Numbered from the stretch's first letter, positions 22,800-31,278 are shown. The stretch: DNA of 36,432 nt from Desulfurivibrio sp. (GCA_013791995.1 VMSS01000227.1:1-36432); one strand, 5' to 3'. Numbers and translations: made by a program. Notes: a model not told the origin generated them from the letters alone.

Positions 22800-24909
22800 G
22801 TTCCAGCCCGAACTCAAAGGCCATCCCGGTCTTTGCCAGGTGGCCGAGGATATTCTTGAGTCCTTGCAGGGTATCGACCTGAAAATTGACCTGCCAGGCA
22901 GAGGTGCGCGACGGTCGGCTGGAAAGCAGTTCGATCTCGCTGATCTTCATCTCTTCCGGAGCCACGCCCAGCATCATCAGGATACGGTTACGGGACGGGG
23001 CCTCCAGGATGAGGATGTTCTGCATCTTGGGCACCGCCGTTTCCTTGAGCCGCCAGCGCACTTCAACCAGGTCCTCCCGCTGGACGCGGAGTGAGGTGAT
23101 AGTAGAGCATTCCTTCTGGTGAATGGAGAGGCCGCGTTCGCTGAGCAACCCGTACAACACTTTTTCCGTGGGCACCGGGTTGCAGCACCGTGAAAATTTG
23201 ATGCAGGCAGGATCCAGGGTGGCAAGTTCTATACGGTTCAGGCTGCCGGTTGGAGGCAGCAAGGTTTCCTTGTCCGCGTACAGCCGATTTTTGATTTCGT
23301 TAATGAGTTCCCGCAACCGGAACCTGCCTTCGCCCAGCCCAAGAAAAAGATCCGGCAAATCCTTTGCCCCAAGGGGCGCCATGATGCTTCCCATACCGGT
23401 TTTTTCCAGGAGATCATAGGGCAGACCATAGCACTTGAGCTCCTGCCGAAGGATGCTTTCGCCGATCATGTGGGCCAAGGCCTCGCGCCGCTGGCGGAAC
23501 AATTTGGAAAGCTCCGCCCTGGCCTTGGGGGTCTGGCAGCGCTGCTGAATCTCCGGCTCGAAACGCACCGGATCTTTCTGGCAGATGATCTCCACCTGAT
23601 CACCGTCTTCAAGAAGGGCATCGGGCTCTACCTGCCGCTTGCCGATCTTGGCCTTGATGCAGCGCTTGCCCACATCCGTGTGCACTTTGAAGGCGAAATC
23701 CAGCACAATACTGTGGGCAGGCAGCTCAATCGGGTCCCCTTTGGGAGTGTAGGTGTATATAGCCTTCTTGCTGCTGACCGCGATCATCTCCCGGTAGGAG
23801 AGATCCTCGTCCGTCCCGAGAATATCCAGCATCTCCCGCAGTTCCACCTCAAAACTGCTGGGCACCGTCTTGTGAACAAACCATTCCCGCACCAGCCCGG
23901 TACGGGAGGAAGTGATCATTTCCTCGGTACGGATCTTGAACAGATAGTTGTGCCCCCTGATGTTGGCCCGGGTATGGAGGCTCCGGTAGCCGGTAGCCTT
24001 GGGGTTGGCGATGAAATCACGGATGGTTCTGGGGATGGGTGGATAATTCTGGTGAATGACGCCGAGAATCCGGTAACAGGTTTGGATGTCGTTGGCAACG
24101 ATGATGAATTCCAGTGGATTGGCGATGGTCTTGTGGAGAAGCTTGTGGGCCGGATCAAAATAGGCCCAGAGCCCCTTGGGATTGAGGCGGATTTCGTGGG
24201 TGATCCACACCTCCTTCATCCGATCCTCAAGGGTGCGCTTGATGGCAAGCACCTCTTCACTGCCTTGCAGCCGTTTGATTCCGGCCAGCACCTTCAGGCT
24301 CTGCCGCGGAAATTTATACATCAGGGCCAGGGTATACAACTCGCGCTTGATGTTGTTCAACCCCATGACCTTGGCCAGGGGCGCATAGATGTCCAGGGTT
24401 TCCTCGGCGATTTTCTGCCGCTTGTCCTTGGGCATGGAGCCCATGGTCCGCAGATTGTGCAGCCGGTCCGCCAGCTTGATCAACAGCACTTCAAGATGAG
24501 CGGCGGCTCCGGAAAAAAGCTTGCGGTGAACCAGCTTGTAAAAGGTCTGCTTGTTTCCGGAAAAATTGGCGATCTTGGTGCATGCATCCACGATAATTTC
24601 GATGTTTTTGCCGAATATCTCACCGATCACCTCGCTGGTCACTTCGGGCACATCCTCCACCGTATCGTGGAGCACGGCGGCGGCCAGCAGCTCCGGATCA
24701 CGGATTTCCAACTCCTCCACCAGGATTTTCGCCACCTGGAGGGGGTGGCTGACATAGACCTCGCCGGACTTGCGCCGCTGGCCCTGATGGGCGGAAACGG
24801 CAAAGGACAGCGCCTCCCAGAAAATCTTGGCCGGACCTTCCTGGCCGCCGATAACCTGCTCCATCCGTTCGCAATAGGCGGCTATGTTAAATTTTTTGGA
24901 AGGTGCCAT
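22795..24909 (-). CDS. Long RelA/SpoT homologue, hydrolase motifs intact and synthetase motifs degenerate
   Basis: Cytoplasmic stringent-response protein of 704 residues with the usual order: HD hydrolase (about 1-190), synthetase-like domain (about 225-345), TGS (about 380-445) and a C-terminal region with RCCNPVP and an ACT-like end. Hydrolase residues are present (SHPLQVAKIL, LHDTVED, DRLHNLRTM). In the synthetase region, alignment by eye to Bacillus Rel gives Asn for the catalytic Asp (NPLEFIIVANDIQTCY), Leu for the catalytic Glu (YLFKIRT versus LEVQIRT) and no RPKxxYSIYRKM motif, although GYRSLHT remains. I infer a (p)ppGpp hydrolase lacking synthetase activity. The ATG starts MAPSKKFNIAAYCERM. 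The final codons and stop lie at the edge of element R2. Confidence 0.9.
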   Translation of the reverse strand: MAPSKKFNIAAYCERMEQVIGGQEGPAKIFWEALSFAVSAHQGQRRKSGEVYVSHPLQVAKILVEELEIRDPELLAAAVLHDTVEDVPEVTSEVIGEIFGKNIEIIVDACTKIANFSGNKQTFYKLVHRKLFSGAAAHLEVLLIKLADRLHNLRTMGSMPKDKRQKIAEETLDIYAPLAKVMGLNNIKRELYTLALMYKFPRQSLKVLAGIKRLQGSEEVLAIKRTLEDRMKEVWITHEIRLNPKGLWAYFDPAHKLLHKTIANPLEFIIVANDIQTCYRILGVIHQNYPPIPRTIRDFIANPKATGYRSLHTRANIRGHNYLFKIRTEEMITSSRTGLVREWFVHKTVPSSFEVELREMLDILGTDEDLSYREMIAVSSKKAIYTYTPKGDPIELPAHSIVLDFAFKVHTDVGKRCIKAKIGKRQVEPDALLEDGDQVEIICQKDPVRFEPEIQQRCQTPKARAELSKLFRQRREALAHMIGESILRQELKCYGLPYDLLEKTGMGSIMAPLGAKDLPDLFLGLGEGRFRLRELINEIKNRLYADKETLLPPTGSLNRIELATLDPACIKFSRCCNPVPTEKVLYGLLSERGLSIHQKECSTITSLRVQREDLVEVRWRLKETAVPKMQNILILEAPSRNRILMMLGVAPEEMKISEIELLSSRPSRTSAWQVNFQVDTLQGLKNILGHLAKTGMAFEFGLEQ

Positions 24910-25103
24910 GGGTAGTCGCTGTCTTTCTTATCCGGTTTTGGGTAATTTGATGCCCTGTCCCTGCAAATAAGGTACAATCTCAGTTATCAGGTAGTCTTAT
25001 AAGACTATTTCGTTCTCAACCCTTGTGCAATGATTTTCCATTTCTTTTAAAAAATAGCGTAACTATCCAGCGTGATGCTGGAATCAGATAAAAACCACAC
25101 AAT

Positions 25104-25215
25104 GTAACTGTTCGGCAATGCCGGCCAAAAGGCCTGTGAAGTGTGCTGTTGCACATGAGCAGGCTCATGACGGCTGAGCGAGACTAGCGAAGTAGATATG
25201 CTGCTGAACAGTTAC
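25104..25215 (+). repeat. Interspersed structured element, copy R3
   Basis: A 112-bp element with outer arms GTAACTGTTC and GAACAGTTAC (perfect for 10 bp, then one mismatch, then three more). Inner hairpin GCCTG...GTGTGC-TGTT-GCACAT...CAGGC, then the core AGCGAGACTAGCGAAGTAGA. ACAAT directly flanks both ends. It ends 25 bp before the rnr start. The rest of the 331-bp gap from 24910 holds AT-rich sequence with no clear promoter. Confidence 0.82.
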
Positions 25216-25240
25216 ACAATAGCCGGGGAGAGGCACGCCT

Positions 25241-27556
25241 GTGACACGGAGAGGAAAGGTTTTTCACAGCAAACATGGTCGCCCGGGAAAACGACAGCGC
25301 GAAGGTGGCAGACCGCCCCGCCAACACCAGGAAGCACGCTTTGAAGGCGAGATCCTGGGCCGAATCTACACTGCGGAGATGCCGCTTTCCGCGCAGGACC
25401 TGCTTGAGGCCCTTGAGCTGAGCAAGAGCCACCGGCAGGAGGTGCTGGGGGTACTGGAGGATCTCTGCAGACGCAAGGTTCTTTCCTGCCGCAGAGACAC
25501 CTTTGCCCTGCGCAAGAGCGTGGAGCTGTTTGCCGGCCCGATCAGCGTGACCACCAAGGGGTATGGCTTTGTCGCTCCCACCGAGGCTCCGGCCGAACTG
25601 GAGATCGACCAGGACGTCTTTATCCCACCCGGCATGCTGGGCGGCGCAGCCCACAACGACAAGGTGCTGGTCCAATTGATGAGCCGCCGCCAGGGCCGTT
25701 ACGAGGGCAGGGTAATCGCGGTCCTGAACCGGGCTACCACCCGGCTGGTCGGGGTCTACATGGCCGGGGGCACTACCGGGCTGGTGACCCCGGAGGACAG
25801 TCGCTTCCCCTACAATCTGGTCATCCGTAAGGAGGACAGCCGGGGTGCCAAGAACGGCGACGCGGTGTTGGCCGAGGTCACCTCATTTGCTGCCGGGCAG
25901 CGCAACCTGGACGGCATCATCCTTGAGGTGCTGGGCAACCCCAAGGATATCCAGGTGCAGACCGAGATGGTCATCCGCAAGTTCGACCTGCCCCATCTCT
26001 TTACCCAAGAGGTCACCACGCAGGTGGAGGGGCTGGACCCGGAGGTGAAAATGACCCCCGGCCGCACCGACCTCCGGGGGGTGGTCCACGTAACCATCGA
26101 CGGAGAAACAGCCCGTGATTTTGATGATGCCGTGGCCATCGAACCCCTGAAAAATGGCTACCGGCTCTATGTCTCCATCGCCGATGTCAGCCATTATGTC
26201 CGGCCGCATACCCCGGTGGATGTGGAAGCGTACCAGCGCGGCACCAGCGTCTATTTTCCCACCCGGGTCATCCCCATGCTGCCGGAGCGGTTGTCCAACA
26301 ACCTCTGCAGCCTGGTTCCCAACGAGGACCGCTACACCTTCACCGCCATGCTCGATTTTGACGAGCACGGCAAGCGGCTGGGCAAACGCTTCATGAAAAG
26401 CATCATCCGCAGTCGGCATCGCCTCACCTACACCACGGTCAAACAGGTGCTGACGGACCGCGATCCCGCGGTACTGAGCCAGTACGCCGACATAATCCCG
26501 GCCCTGGAGATGATGGGCCGCCTGGCCCTGAGCCTGGAAAAACGACGGATCAAACGGGGAAGCATCGGCTTTGAACTGCCGGAGCCCTTGGCGGTACTGG
26601 GCGAAGACAACACCGTGCAGACCATCAAGCGGAGCGAACGCAATCAGGCCCACAAGCTCATCGAAGAGTTCATGCTGGCCGCCAACGAGGCGGTGGCCGA
26701 AACCCAGACCGAAGGCAAGATCGACTCCCTCTACCGGATCCACGAACCACCCGACCCGCTCAAGGTGGCCGAATTCACCGAGTTTGCCCAAAGCATGGGT
26801 TTGAATGTGGATGACGGCGACGGCTCGCCCAAGTGGTTCGGCCAAGTGCTGGCCATGGCCGCCGGCACCCCCCAGGAATACATCATCAGCAATCTCCTGC
26901 TCCGCACCATGCAGCAGGCCCGTTACTCCCAGCACAATCTCGGCCATTTCGGCCTGGCCGCCACCCACTACACCCATTTCACCTCCCCCATCCGGAGGTA
27001 TCCGGACCTCATGGTCCACCGGGCCCTGGCCGCAAGCCTGCAGAAAAAAGGAAAGGTTTTACCCGCCGGCGAGACGGTTTCCACCGAAGAGGCCGGCACC
27101 TTTCTCTCCAAACGGGAGCGGGTGGCTGTAGAGGCCGATCGGGAGATGATGGAACGGCTTCAGGTTCACTTCATGGCCGACAAAATCGACGAGACCTTTG
27201 AGGCCATTATTTCCGGAGTCACCTCCTTCGGCTTGTTTGTCGAACTGACCGAGGTGTTTGTCAACGGCGCCGTGCCCATCACCGAGATGCGGGATGACTA
27301 TTACGAACTGGAGGAGGGCCGCCACCGGCTCATCGGCCAGAGGACCAAAACCATCTTCCAGATCGGCGATCTGGTGCAGGTGCGGTTGACCAGCGTGGAA
27401 ATCCCTCGAAGACGGATCAATTTCAGCATTGAGGAAAAACTGGCCGGAGCCACGGACCTGGCCAAACCTGCCACGGGCAAGCGGGTGAAAGGGCCGACCA
27501 AAGACCGCAAAAAAGCCGCCGTCCAACCAAGGAAGCGTGCCGTCAAAGCAAAATGA
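25241..27556 (+). CDS. rnr: Ribonuclease R
   Basis: Cytoplasmic 3'-5' exoribonuclease of 771 residues that degrades structured RNA. Domains in order: a basic N-terminus with a winged-helix-like segment (about 30-90), cold-shock domains (GPISVTTKGYGFVAP; VFIPPG), the RNB catalytic core with ARDFDDAVAIE carrying the metal-binding Asp cluster (around 285-300) and HFTSPIRRYPDLMVHR, then an S1 domain (FEAIISGVTSFGLFVEL) and a Lys/Arg-rich tail. The start is GTG at 25241, with GGGGAGAGG upstream. Element R3 ends 25 bp before it. It is followed by element R4 and a tRNA methyltransferase gene in the same direction, so an RNA-processing group is plausible. Confidence 0.96.
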   Translation: MTRRGKVFHSKHGRPGKRQREGGRPPRQHQEARFEGEILGRIYTAEMPLSAQDLLEALELSKSHRQEVLGVLEDLCRRKVLSCRRDTFALRKSVELFAGPISVTTKGYGFVAPTEAPAELEIDQDVFIPPGMLGGAAHNDKVLVQLMSRRQGRYEGRVIAVLNRATTRLVGVYMAGGTTGLVTPEDSRFPYNLVIRKEDSRGAKNGDAVLAEVTSFAAGQRNLDGIILEVLGNPKDIQVQTEMVIRKFDLPHLFTQEVTTQVEGLDPEVKMTPGRTDLRGVVHVTIDGETARDFDDAVAIEPLKNGYRLYVSIADVSHYVRPHTPVDVEAYQRGTSVYFPTRVIPMLPERLSNNLCSLVPNEDRYTFTAMLDFDEHGKRLGKRFMKSIIRSRHRLTYTTVKQVLTDRDPAVLSQYADIIPALEMMGRLALSLEKRRIKRGSIGFELPEPLAVLGEDNTVQTIKRSERNQAHKLIEEFMLAANEAVAETQTEGKIDSLYRIHEPPDPLKVAEFTEFAQSMGLNVDDGDGSPKWFGQVLAMAAGTPQEYIISNLLLRTMQQARYSQHNLGHFGLAATHYTHFTSPIRRYPDLMVHRALAASLQKKGKVLPAGETVSTEEAGTFLSKRERVAVEADREMMERLQVHFMADKIDETFEAIISGVTSFGLFVELTEVFVNGAVPITEMRDDYYELEEGRHRLIGQRTKTIFQIGDLVQVRLTSVEIPRRRINFSIEEKLAGATDLAKPATGKRVKGPTKDRKKAAVQPRKRAVKAK

Positions 27557-27626
27557 ACCAAGAGATGCAGGATATGGTGCAATATTCAGCTCGATGCCGG
27601 AATTGAACGAAAACCACTACATGCAA

Positions 27627-27753
27627 TTACTGTTCAGCAGTGCCACAGATGCGCACCCCGCAAAGGGGTATAAACTCCAGCGGCTTGCGAATAGTACTAC
27701 TGCTACATGAGCAAGCCGATGACAACGCAGATGTGGCACTGATGGGCAGTTAC
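27627..27753 (+). repeat. Interspersed structured element, copy R4
   Basis: Outer arms TTACTGTTCAGCAGTGCCAC and GTGGCACTGATGGGCAGTTA pair over about 22 nt with four mismatches. Inner stems are CCCC-GCAAA-GGGG and GGCTTGC/GCAAGCC. The core is shortened to AGCCGATGACAACGCAGATG. The sequence before it (GATGCCGGAAT ... AAAACCAC) resembles that before R3, so homology may start about 45 bp upstream. It ends 18 bp before the methyltransferase start. Confidence 0.78.
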
Positions 27754-27771
27754 GATACGGTGCGGGAGCAG

Positions 27772-28533
27772 ATGGGACACGTGGCCATCGTTCTGGTCTC
27801 ACCGAAATTTGCGGAAAACATCGGCTCCGCGGCGAGAACCGCGGCAAACATGGGGATCGGTCAGCTCATTCTCGTCTGTCGGGAAATACCCGACCGCGAG
27901 ACAATGCTCAAACTGGCCACCGCCAAGGCGGCCCATCTCATCGACAATCTGGAGCACCATCAAGAACTGGGCGCGGCCTTGGCTCCCTTCGGCTGGGTGC
28001 TTGGCACCTCCGCCCGCCAGGGCAAAAAACGAACCACTGTCAACAGCCCCCGGCAGCTCATGAACGAGGTTCTGCCCCAGCTCAAAAACAACCGGGTCGC
28101 CCTGCTCTTCGGCCCGGAAGACCGGGGGTTGTCCAACGAGGAACTTCGCTACTGCAACCAGATCACCACCATTCCAACCGTGGATTTCTCCTCCCTCAAC
28201 CTGGCCCAGGCCGTGGCAATCCTTTGCCACGAACTCCATTACAGCGTCCTGGAAGCAATAAGCCGCAACACCTTTCCTGATCCAGCCCCCAAGCAGGGAA
28301 ACAAGAGCGAGTTGGAGTCCATGTTTGGCCATGTGGAAGAAGCGCTTACAACCATCGGCTTTTTAAAAAAGGGGGAGGATGAGTACTGGATGACGAGCAT
28401 TCGCCGGTTTCTGGGTCGAACAGGGCTGAAATCAAAGGAGATCAAGATCATCCGCGGCGTCTGCCAACAGCTGCTCTGGCACAACGATCAGAAGAATCCG
28501 GATAAAGACAAAAACAAAGAGAGCAGAAAATAA
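27772..28533 (+). CDS. TrmJ-like RNA 2'-O-methyltransferase (SPOUT family)
   Basis: Cytoplasmic SPOUT methyltransferase of 253 residues, probably modifying tRNA at position 32 like TrmJ. It begins MGHVAIVLVSPKFAENIGSAART, carries the family's N-terminal RNA-binding motif, and has the SAM-binding trefoil segments LLFGPEDRGLSNEEL and IPTVDFSSLNLAQAVAILCHEL. A helical C-terminal extension (about 170-253), as in TrmJ, ends in a Lys/Asp-rich tail. The ORF-track start (27640) would translate through repeat R4, so the ATG at 27772 with GGGAG just upstream is chosen. It follows rnr, suggesting RNA-metabolism genes in one unit, although R4 lies between them. Confidence 0.9.
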   Translation: MGHVAIVLVSPKFAENIGSAARTAANMGIGQLILVCREIPDRETMLKLATAKAAHLIDNLEHHQELGAALAPFGWVLGTSARQGKKRTTVNSPRQLMNEVLPQLKNNRVALLFGPEDRGLSNEELRYCNQITTIPTVDFSSLNLAQAVAILCHELHYSVLEAISRNTFPDPAPKQGNKSELESMFGHVEEALTTIGFLKKGEDEYWMTSIRRFLGRTGLKSKEIKIIRGVCQQLLWHNDQKNPDKDKNKESRK

Positions 28534-28534
28534 G

Positions 28535-28570
28535 GGCCAACCACCAGTGAACCACTGGCAGTAGTCCCTT
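28535..28570. terminator. Weak candidate terminator between convergent genes
   Basis: AAGGG and CCCTT enclose an inner perfect hairpin CCAGTG-AAC-CACTGG. On the minus strand the structure is followed by TTATTTT, so it could end corA transcripts. No good T-tract exists on the plus strand. Confidence 0.35.
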
Positions 28571-29525
28571 AAAACATGCGTTTCTTCCAGAGAACAAACC
28601 CGGCCAGACCGGTAAGCGCGATGGAGAGACCGAGCACGCCCCAAAAACCAAGCTGCTGGCCCAGGAATGGCACCCCCACGTTCATCCCCCAGAAGCTGGA
28701 GATCATGGTCGGAGTGGAGATCAGGATGGTGATGGAGGCGAGCAGTTTCATCACCTGGTTCAGGTTGTTGGAGATAACCGAGGTGAAGGCATCCATCATG
28801 CCGCTGAGGATATCGGAATACATCTGCACCATCTCCAGGGCCTGCCGGTTTTCGATAATGGCATCCTCAAGAATATCCTCATCCTCTTCGTACTGCGGCA
28901 GCAAGTGCTGCAGGGCGCTGTTCTTCCTAAGGCGCAGCAGCCGCTCCAGAACCAGTCCGTTGGAGCGCAAGGCCACCGTGAAGTAGGTGAGACCTTTCTC
29001 CATATCGAACAGCCTGAAAACCTCCGCATTATTCATCGATTTTCGCAGATGACGCTCGATTTCATCGGTCTGCCGGTTGATCTGATGGATGAAGCGCAGA
29101 TAGACCTTGGCGGTCTTGTAGAGGATCTGAAAAAGAAAGCGGGTGCGCTTGCCGGTGTTGTAATAGGCCGGCGCGCCTGGGCCGACAATATTTCCGGGCA
29201 GGATCTCGGTCTCTTCCAGGGAAACGGTAATGACCTGGTCCGGGGTCAGGATGATGCCCAGCGGCAGGGTGTCGTACATATCCGGCCCACGCAGCACCGG
29301 AAAATTGGTGAGCACCAGCATGCAGTTGTCTTCGATTTCTATACGGGAGCGCTCTTCCGAGTCCAGAGCGGCGCGGAGCAGATCTTCCGGCACTCCGGTG
29401 GCCTGAGAAACGCTGTTGATTTCGTCCGGCGTCGGGTTGACCATGCGGATCCAGGATCTTGGAACCGGCCCACTGTCGGTGACGATCTGCAGCTGATGGT
29501 CAAAGCGCTTGTACACGGTAAGCAT
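28569..29525 (-). CDS. corA: CorA family magnesium (divalent cation) transporter
   Basis: Inner-membrane channel subunit of 318 residues, the normal CorA length; it would form pentamers that conduct Mg2+ (or Co2+/Ni2+). The large cytoplasmic N-terminal domain is mixed alpha/beta with a long helix (FLFQILYKTAKVYLRFIHQINRQTDEIERHL). Two C-terminal membrane helices flank the signature, here WGMNVGVPF instead of the usual YGMN. A positively charged tail WKKRMF follows. The start has a strong Shine-Dalgarno (AGGAGG). It is probably monocistronic; a possible promoter lies about 190 bp upstream. Confidence 0.93.
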   Translation of the reverse strand: MLTVYKRFDHQLQIVTDSGPVPRSWIRMVNPTPDEINSVSQATGVPEDLLRAALDSEERSRIEIEDNCMLVLTNFPVLRGPDMYDTLPLGIILTPDQVITVSLEETEILPGNIVGPGAPAYYNTGKRTRFLFQILYKTAKVYLRFIHQINRQTDEIERHLRKSMNNAEVFRLFDMEKGLTYFTVALRSNGLVLERLLRLRKNSALQHLLPQYEEDEDILEDAIIENRQALEMVQMYSDILSGMMDAFTSVISNNLNQVMKLLASITILISTPTMISSFWGMNVGVPFLGQQLGFWGVLGLSIALTGLAGFVLWKKRMF

Positions 29526-29708
29526 GTCAGTTCGCCTCCTGTTCGAGCGGAGTTTTGTCCGGCCCGCGCCGCAATATTATAGGCCGCCCACAGGCAAATC
29601 CGGAAATAATCTTGTCGTTTTGCAGGATTAAAGAGAAAAGATAAAGGGAAAAGGTGACAAGAAATCAGGGATACACAACACCCCGAGACAATTCAATCCT
29701 GCAAAAGC

Positions 29709-29738
29709 TCTTTACTTGGTTTTGGAAACCCGTGTCAA
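29709..29738 (-). promoter_or_regulatory. Candidate sigma-70 promoter for corA
   Basis: On the minus strand TTGACA and TAAAGA are 18 nt apart, about 190 bp upstream of corA. Nothing else in the 366-bp gap (29526-29891) looks like a gene; it otherwise holds the terminator of the next minus-strand gene. Confidence 0.35.
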
Positions 29739-29819
29739 TCGAAAAGCTGGGCTATCAAGGAGATGCGTGGAACTCCCCGCGCAAACCGAGACAAACATGA
29801 ACAGCATACGCTGTTGGCC

Positions 29820-29873
29820 AAAAAAAGGCGAGGAAAGTATCTTTTCACCGAAGTTGAAAATACTTTCCCCGCC
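29820..29873 (-). terminator. Rho-independent terminator of the NosL/barrel gene
   Basis: Read on the minus strand, GGCGGGGAAAGTA pairs with TACTTTCCTCGCC (one mismatch), with an inner TTTTCA/TGAAAA stem, and is followed by seven T residues. It lies 19 bp after the stop of the upstream gene. Confidence 0.9.
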
Positions 29874-29891
29874 TGGCTGGAAGCTTACTTC

Positions 29892-31199
29892 CTAATAATT
29901 GAAACGGTGCTTAAAATTCAGCATGGCCGTGGCCACATAGTCGGTGCCCACTCCATACAGATTCACATCCTCATAGAGCGGAAGACCATAGCTGCCATTC
30001 AGGCTGAAATTGCCGCCCATGGCTGAAAGAAAGCGCCAACTGGCAACACCGGTCAGGAGAACCGACCTTCCCCCGCTGTTCTGGACCTTGACGCCAAAGT
30101 TTTCATTCTTCCCGGTTTCGGTGGCATCCAGTTCCAAGCCAAGCATGAGATCGTAATTCGGTGTGTAATGAAGCGCCGCGCCGAGCTTGGTCACATCGCC
30201 GAAATCATAATCATCCCCGTTTTCGCGGTTGATCAGGTGGCTCAATTCCCCGTGCAGCCAGAAATCGCCAAAACGGAGCGAACCCAGCAGGCCCGCGCCG
30301 AGATTGACACTGCCGGTTCCCAATTGCAGCCCGGGCATCATGCGAAAGGCGGTGTCGAAATCGCCAGTGGGCAGGGTCATATTGCCCATCACGCTGATAA
30401 ACTTGCTGTAGTAATCGTCCCGCCACAGGTTGTAACCGAGCTTCAGATCGAGATCGGTAATCCCCTTATGCTTGGTGACTTTTTCGGTTCCACCCATCCG
30501 CATGTTTGAGGTCATGATCTTGTCGAGATCCGAGATTTTGGCGGTAACCGACAACCGGTCCGTAATGCCGTAATTTCCCATCAGCATGGGACCGGAGGCC
30601 TCCATCTTGGCGGGGACCATCGACGCGGTGGTGGCTGCCAGAAACTCGGCGGTGGAAACCTTGTCCGAGCCCATCATCAGATCATCCTTGACCATGGACA
30701 TATACCCCGCCCCAACGCTCACCGAGCCTTTTGGCGGAGGAACCGCCGAGTTGACCCGGTTCGGCATGGTCATGCCCATGGGGGAGATGGCCAGCAGAGC
30801 CTGGGAGAAGGTAAGCTCCTTGCCGCCGTGCTCGGCCATGAATTTTTTAGCCCCATCCTGATCGGCAAAGGCAATGATATTGGGAATCATGTCCGGCACC
30901 AGGTCGCTGCCAATGACGTAGACAGCCTCTTCCGCCGCGATCTCCTTGCCGCTCAGCCAGTCGTGCACCAGCACCGAGGCAAAACCCTCGACCCCACCCG
31001 CATCGGAAACCAGGCGCAGCATGTCGGCTCCGCCGCAGGTCTTTTCGACCCGGCCATCCTTGCTGGTAATTATTGCGCTGGTGCGCTGGTATTGATCGAT
31101 ATACATGCCGCACAGACGACAGCCCTCGCGCTCACCTGCCTGTGCCGCCGAGGCCAGCAGGAGTGCCGCCACCATAATAACTCCATATTTTTTATCCAT
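29892..31199 (-). CDS. NosL-like domain fused to an outer-membrane beta-barrel
   Basis: Exported protein of 435 residues. A signal peptide (MDKKYGVIMVAALLLASAAQA) is followed by a NosL-like domain (about 22-140; CRLCGMYIDQYQRTSA, TCGGADMLRL, ALLAISPMGM). NosL proteins bind Cu(I) for nitrous oxide reductase maturation. From about 155 to the end, repeated amphipathic strands ending in MLNFKHRFNY, with a terminal aromatic residue, indicate an outer-membrane barrel. The linker and early barrel are Met-rich (SPMGMTMP, YMSMVKDDLMMGSD, KIMTSNMRMGG), as in copper-handling proteins. The ATG at 31199 has AAGGGG upstream. No nos operon is nearby, so copper binding is inferred. Confidence 0.85.
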   Translation of the reverse strand: MDKKYGVIMVAALLLASAAQAGEREGCRLCGMYIDQYQRTSAIITSKDGRVEKTCGGADMLRLVSDAGGVEGFASVLVHDWLSGKEIAAEEAVYVIGSDLVPDMIPNIIAFADQDGAKKFMAEHGGKELTFSQALLAISPMGMTMPNRVNSAVPPPKGSVSVGAGYMSMVKDDLMMGSDKVSTAEFLAATTASMVPAKMEASGPMLMGNYGITDRLSVTAKISDLDKIMTSNMRMGGTEKVTKHKGITDLDLKLGYNLWRDDYYSKFISVMGNMTLPTGDFDTAFRMMPGLQLGTGSVNLGAGLLGSLRFGDFWLHGELSHLINRENGDDYDFGDVTKLGAALHYTPNYDLMLGLELDATETGKNENFGVKVQNSGGRSVLLTGVASWRFLSAMGGNFSLNGSYGLPLYEDVNLYGVGTDYVATAMLNFKHRFNY

Positions 31200-31278
31200 T
31201 GCGTCCCCTTGACGTGTTTGTGTTTCCGTGTGAAAAAAACTGAAGGGGCACGCTACCACAATGTTCCACGGGAATACA

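Noticed and set aside
23470-24915. 481-residue plus-strand ORF
   Set aside because: It lies fully antisense to the RelA/SpoT gene, whose motifs are clear. Its composition is that of a shadow frame in high-G+C DNA and it has no recognisable domain.
25883-27019. 378-residue minus-strand ORF
   Set aside because: It is antisense to the catalytic part of rnr, with no supporting signals.
25104-27753. R elements as integron attC sites
   Set aside because: Length and foldback are similar, but the ends lack the RYYYAAC/GTTRRRY cores, the genes between them are housekeeping genes, and no integrase is present.
29763-30026. 87-residue plus-strand ORF in the gap upstream of corA
   Set aside because: It runs through the minus-strand terminator and into the NosL/barrel gene in antisense, and its Shine-Dalgarno directly abuts the ATG.
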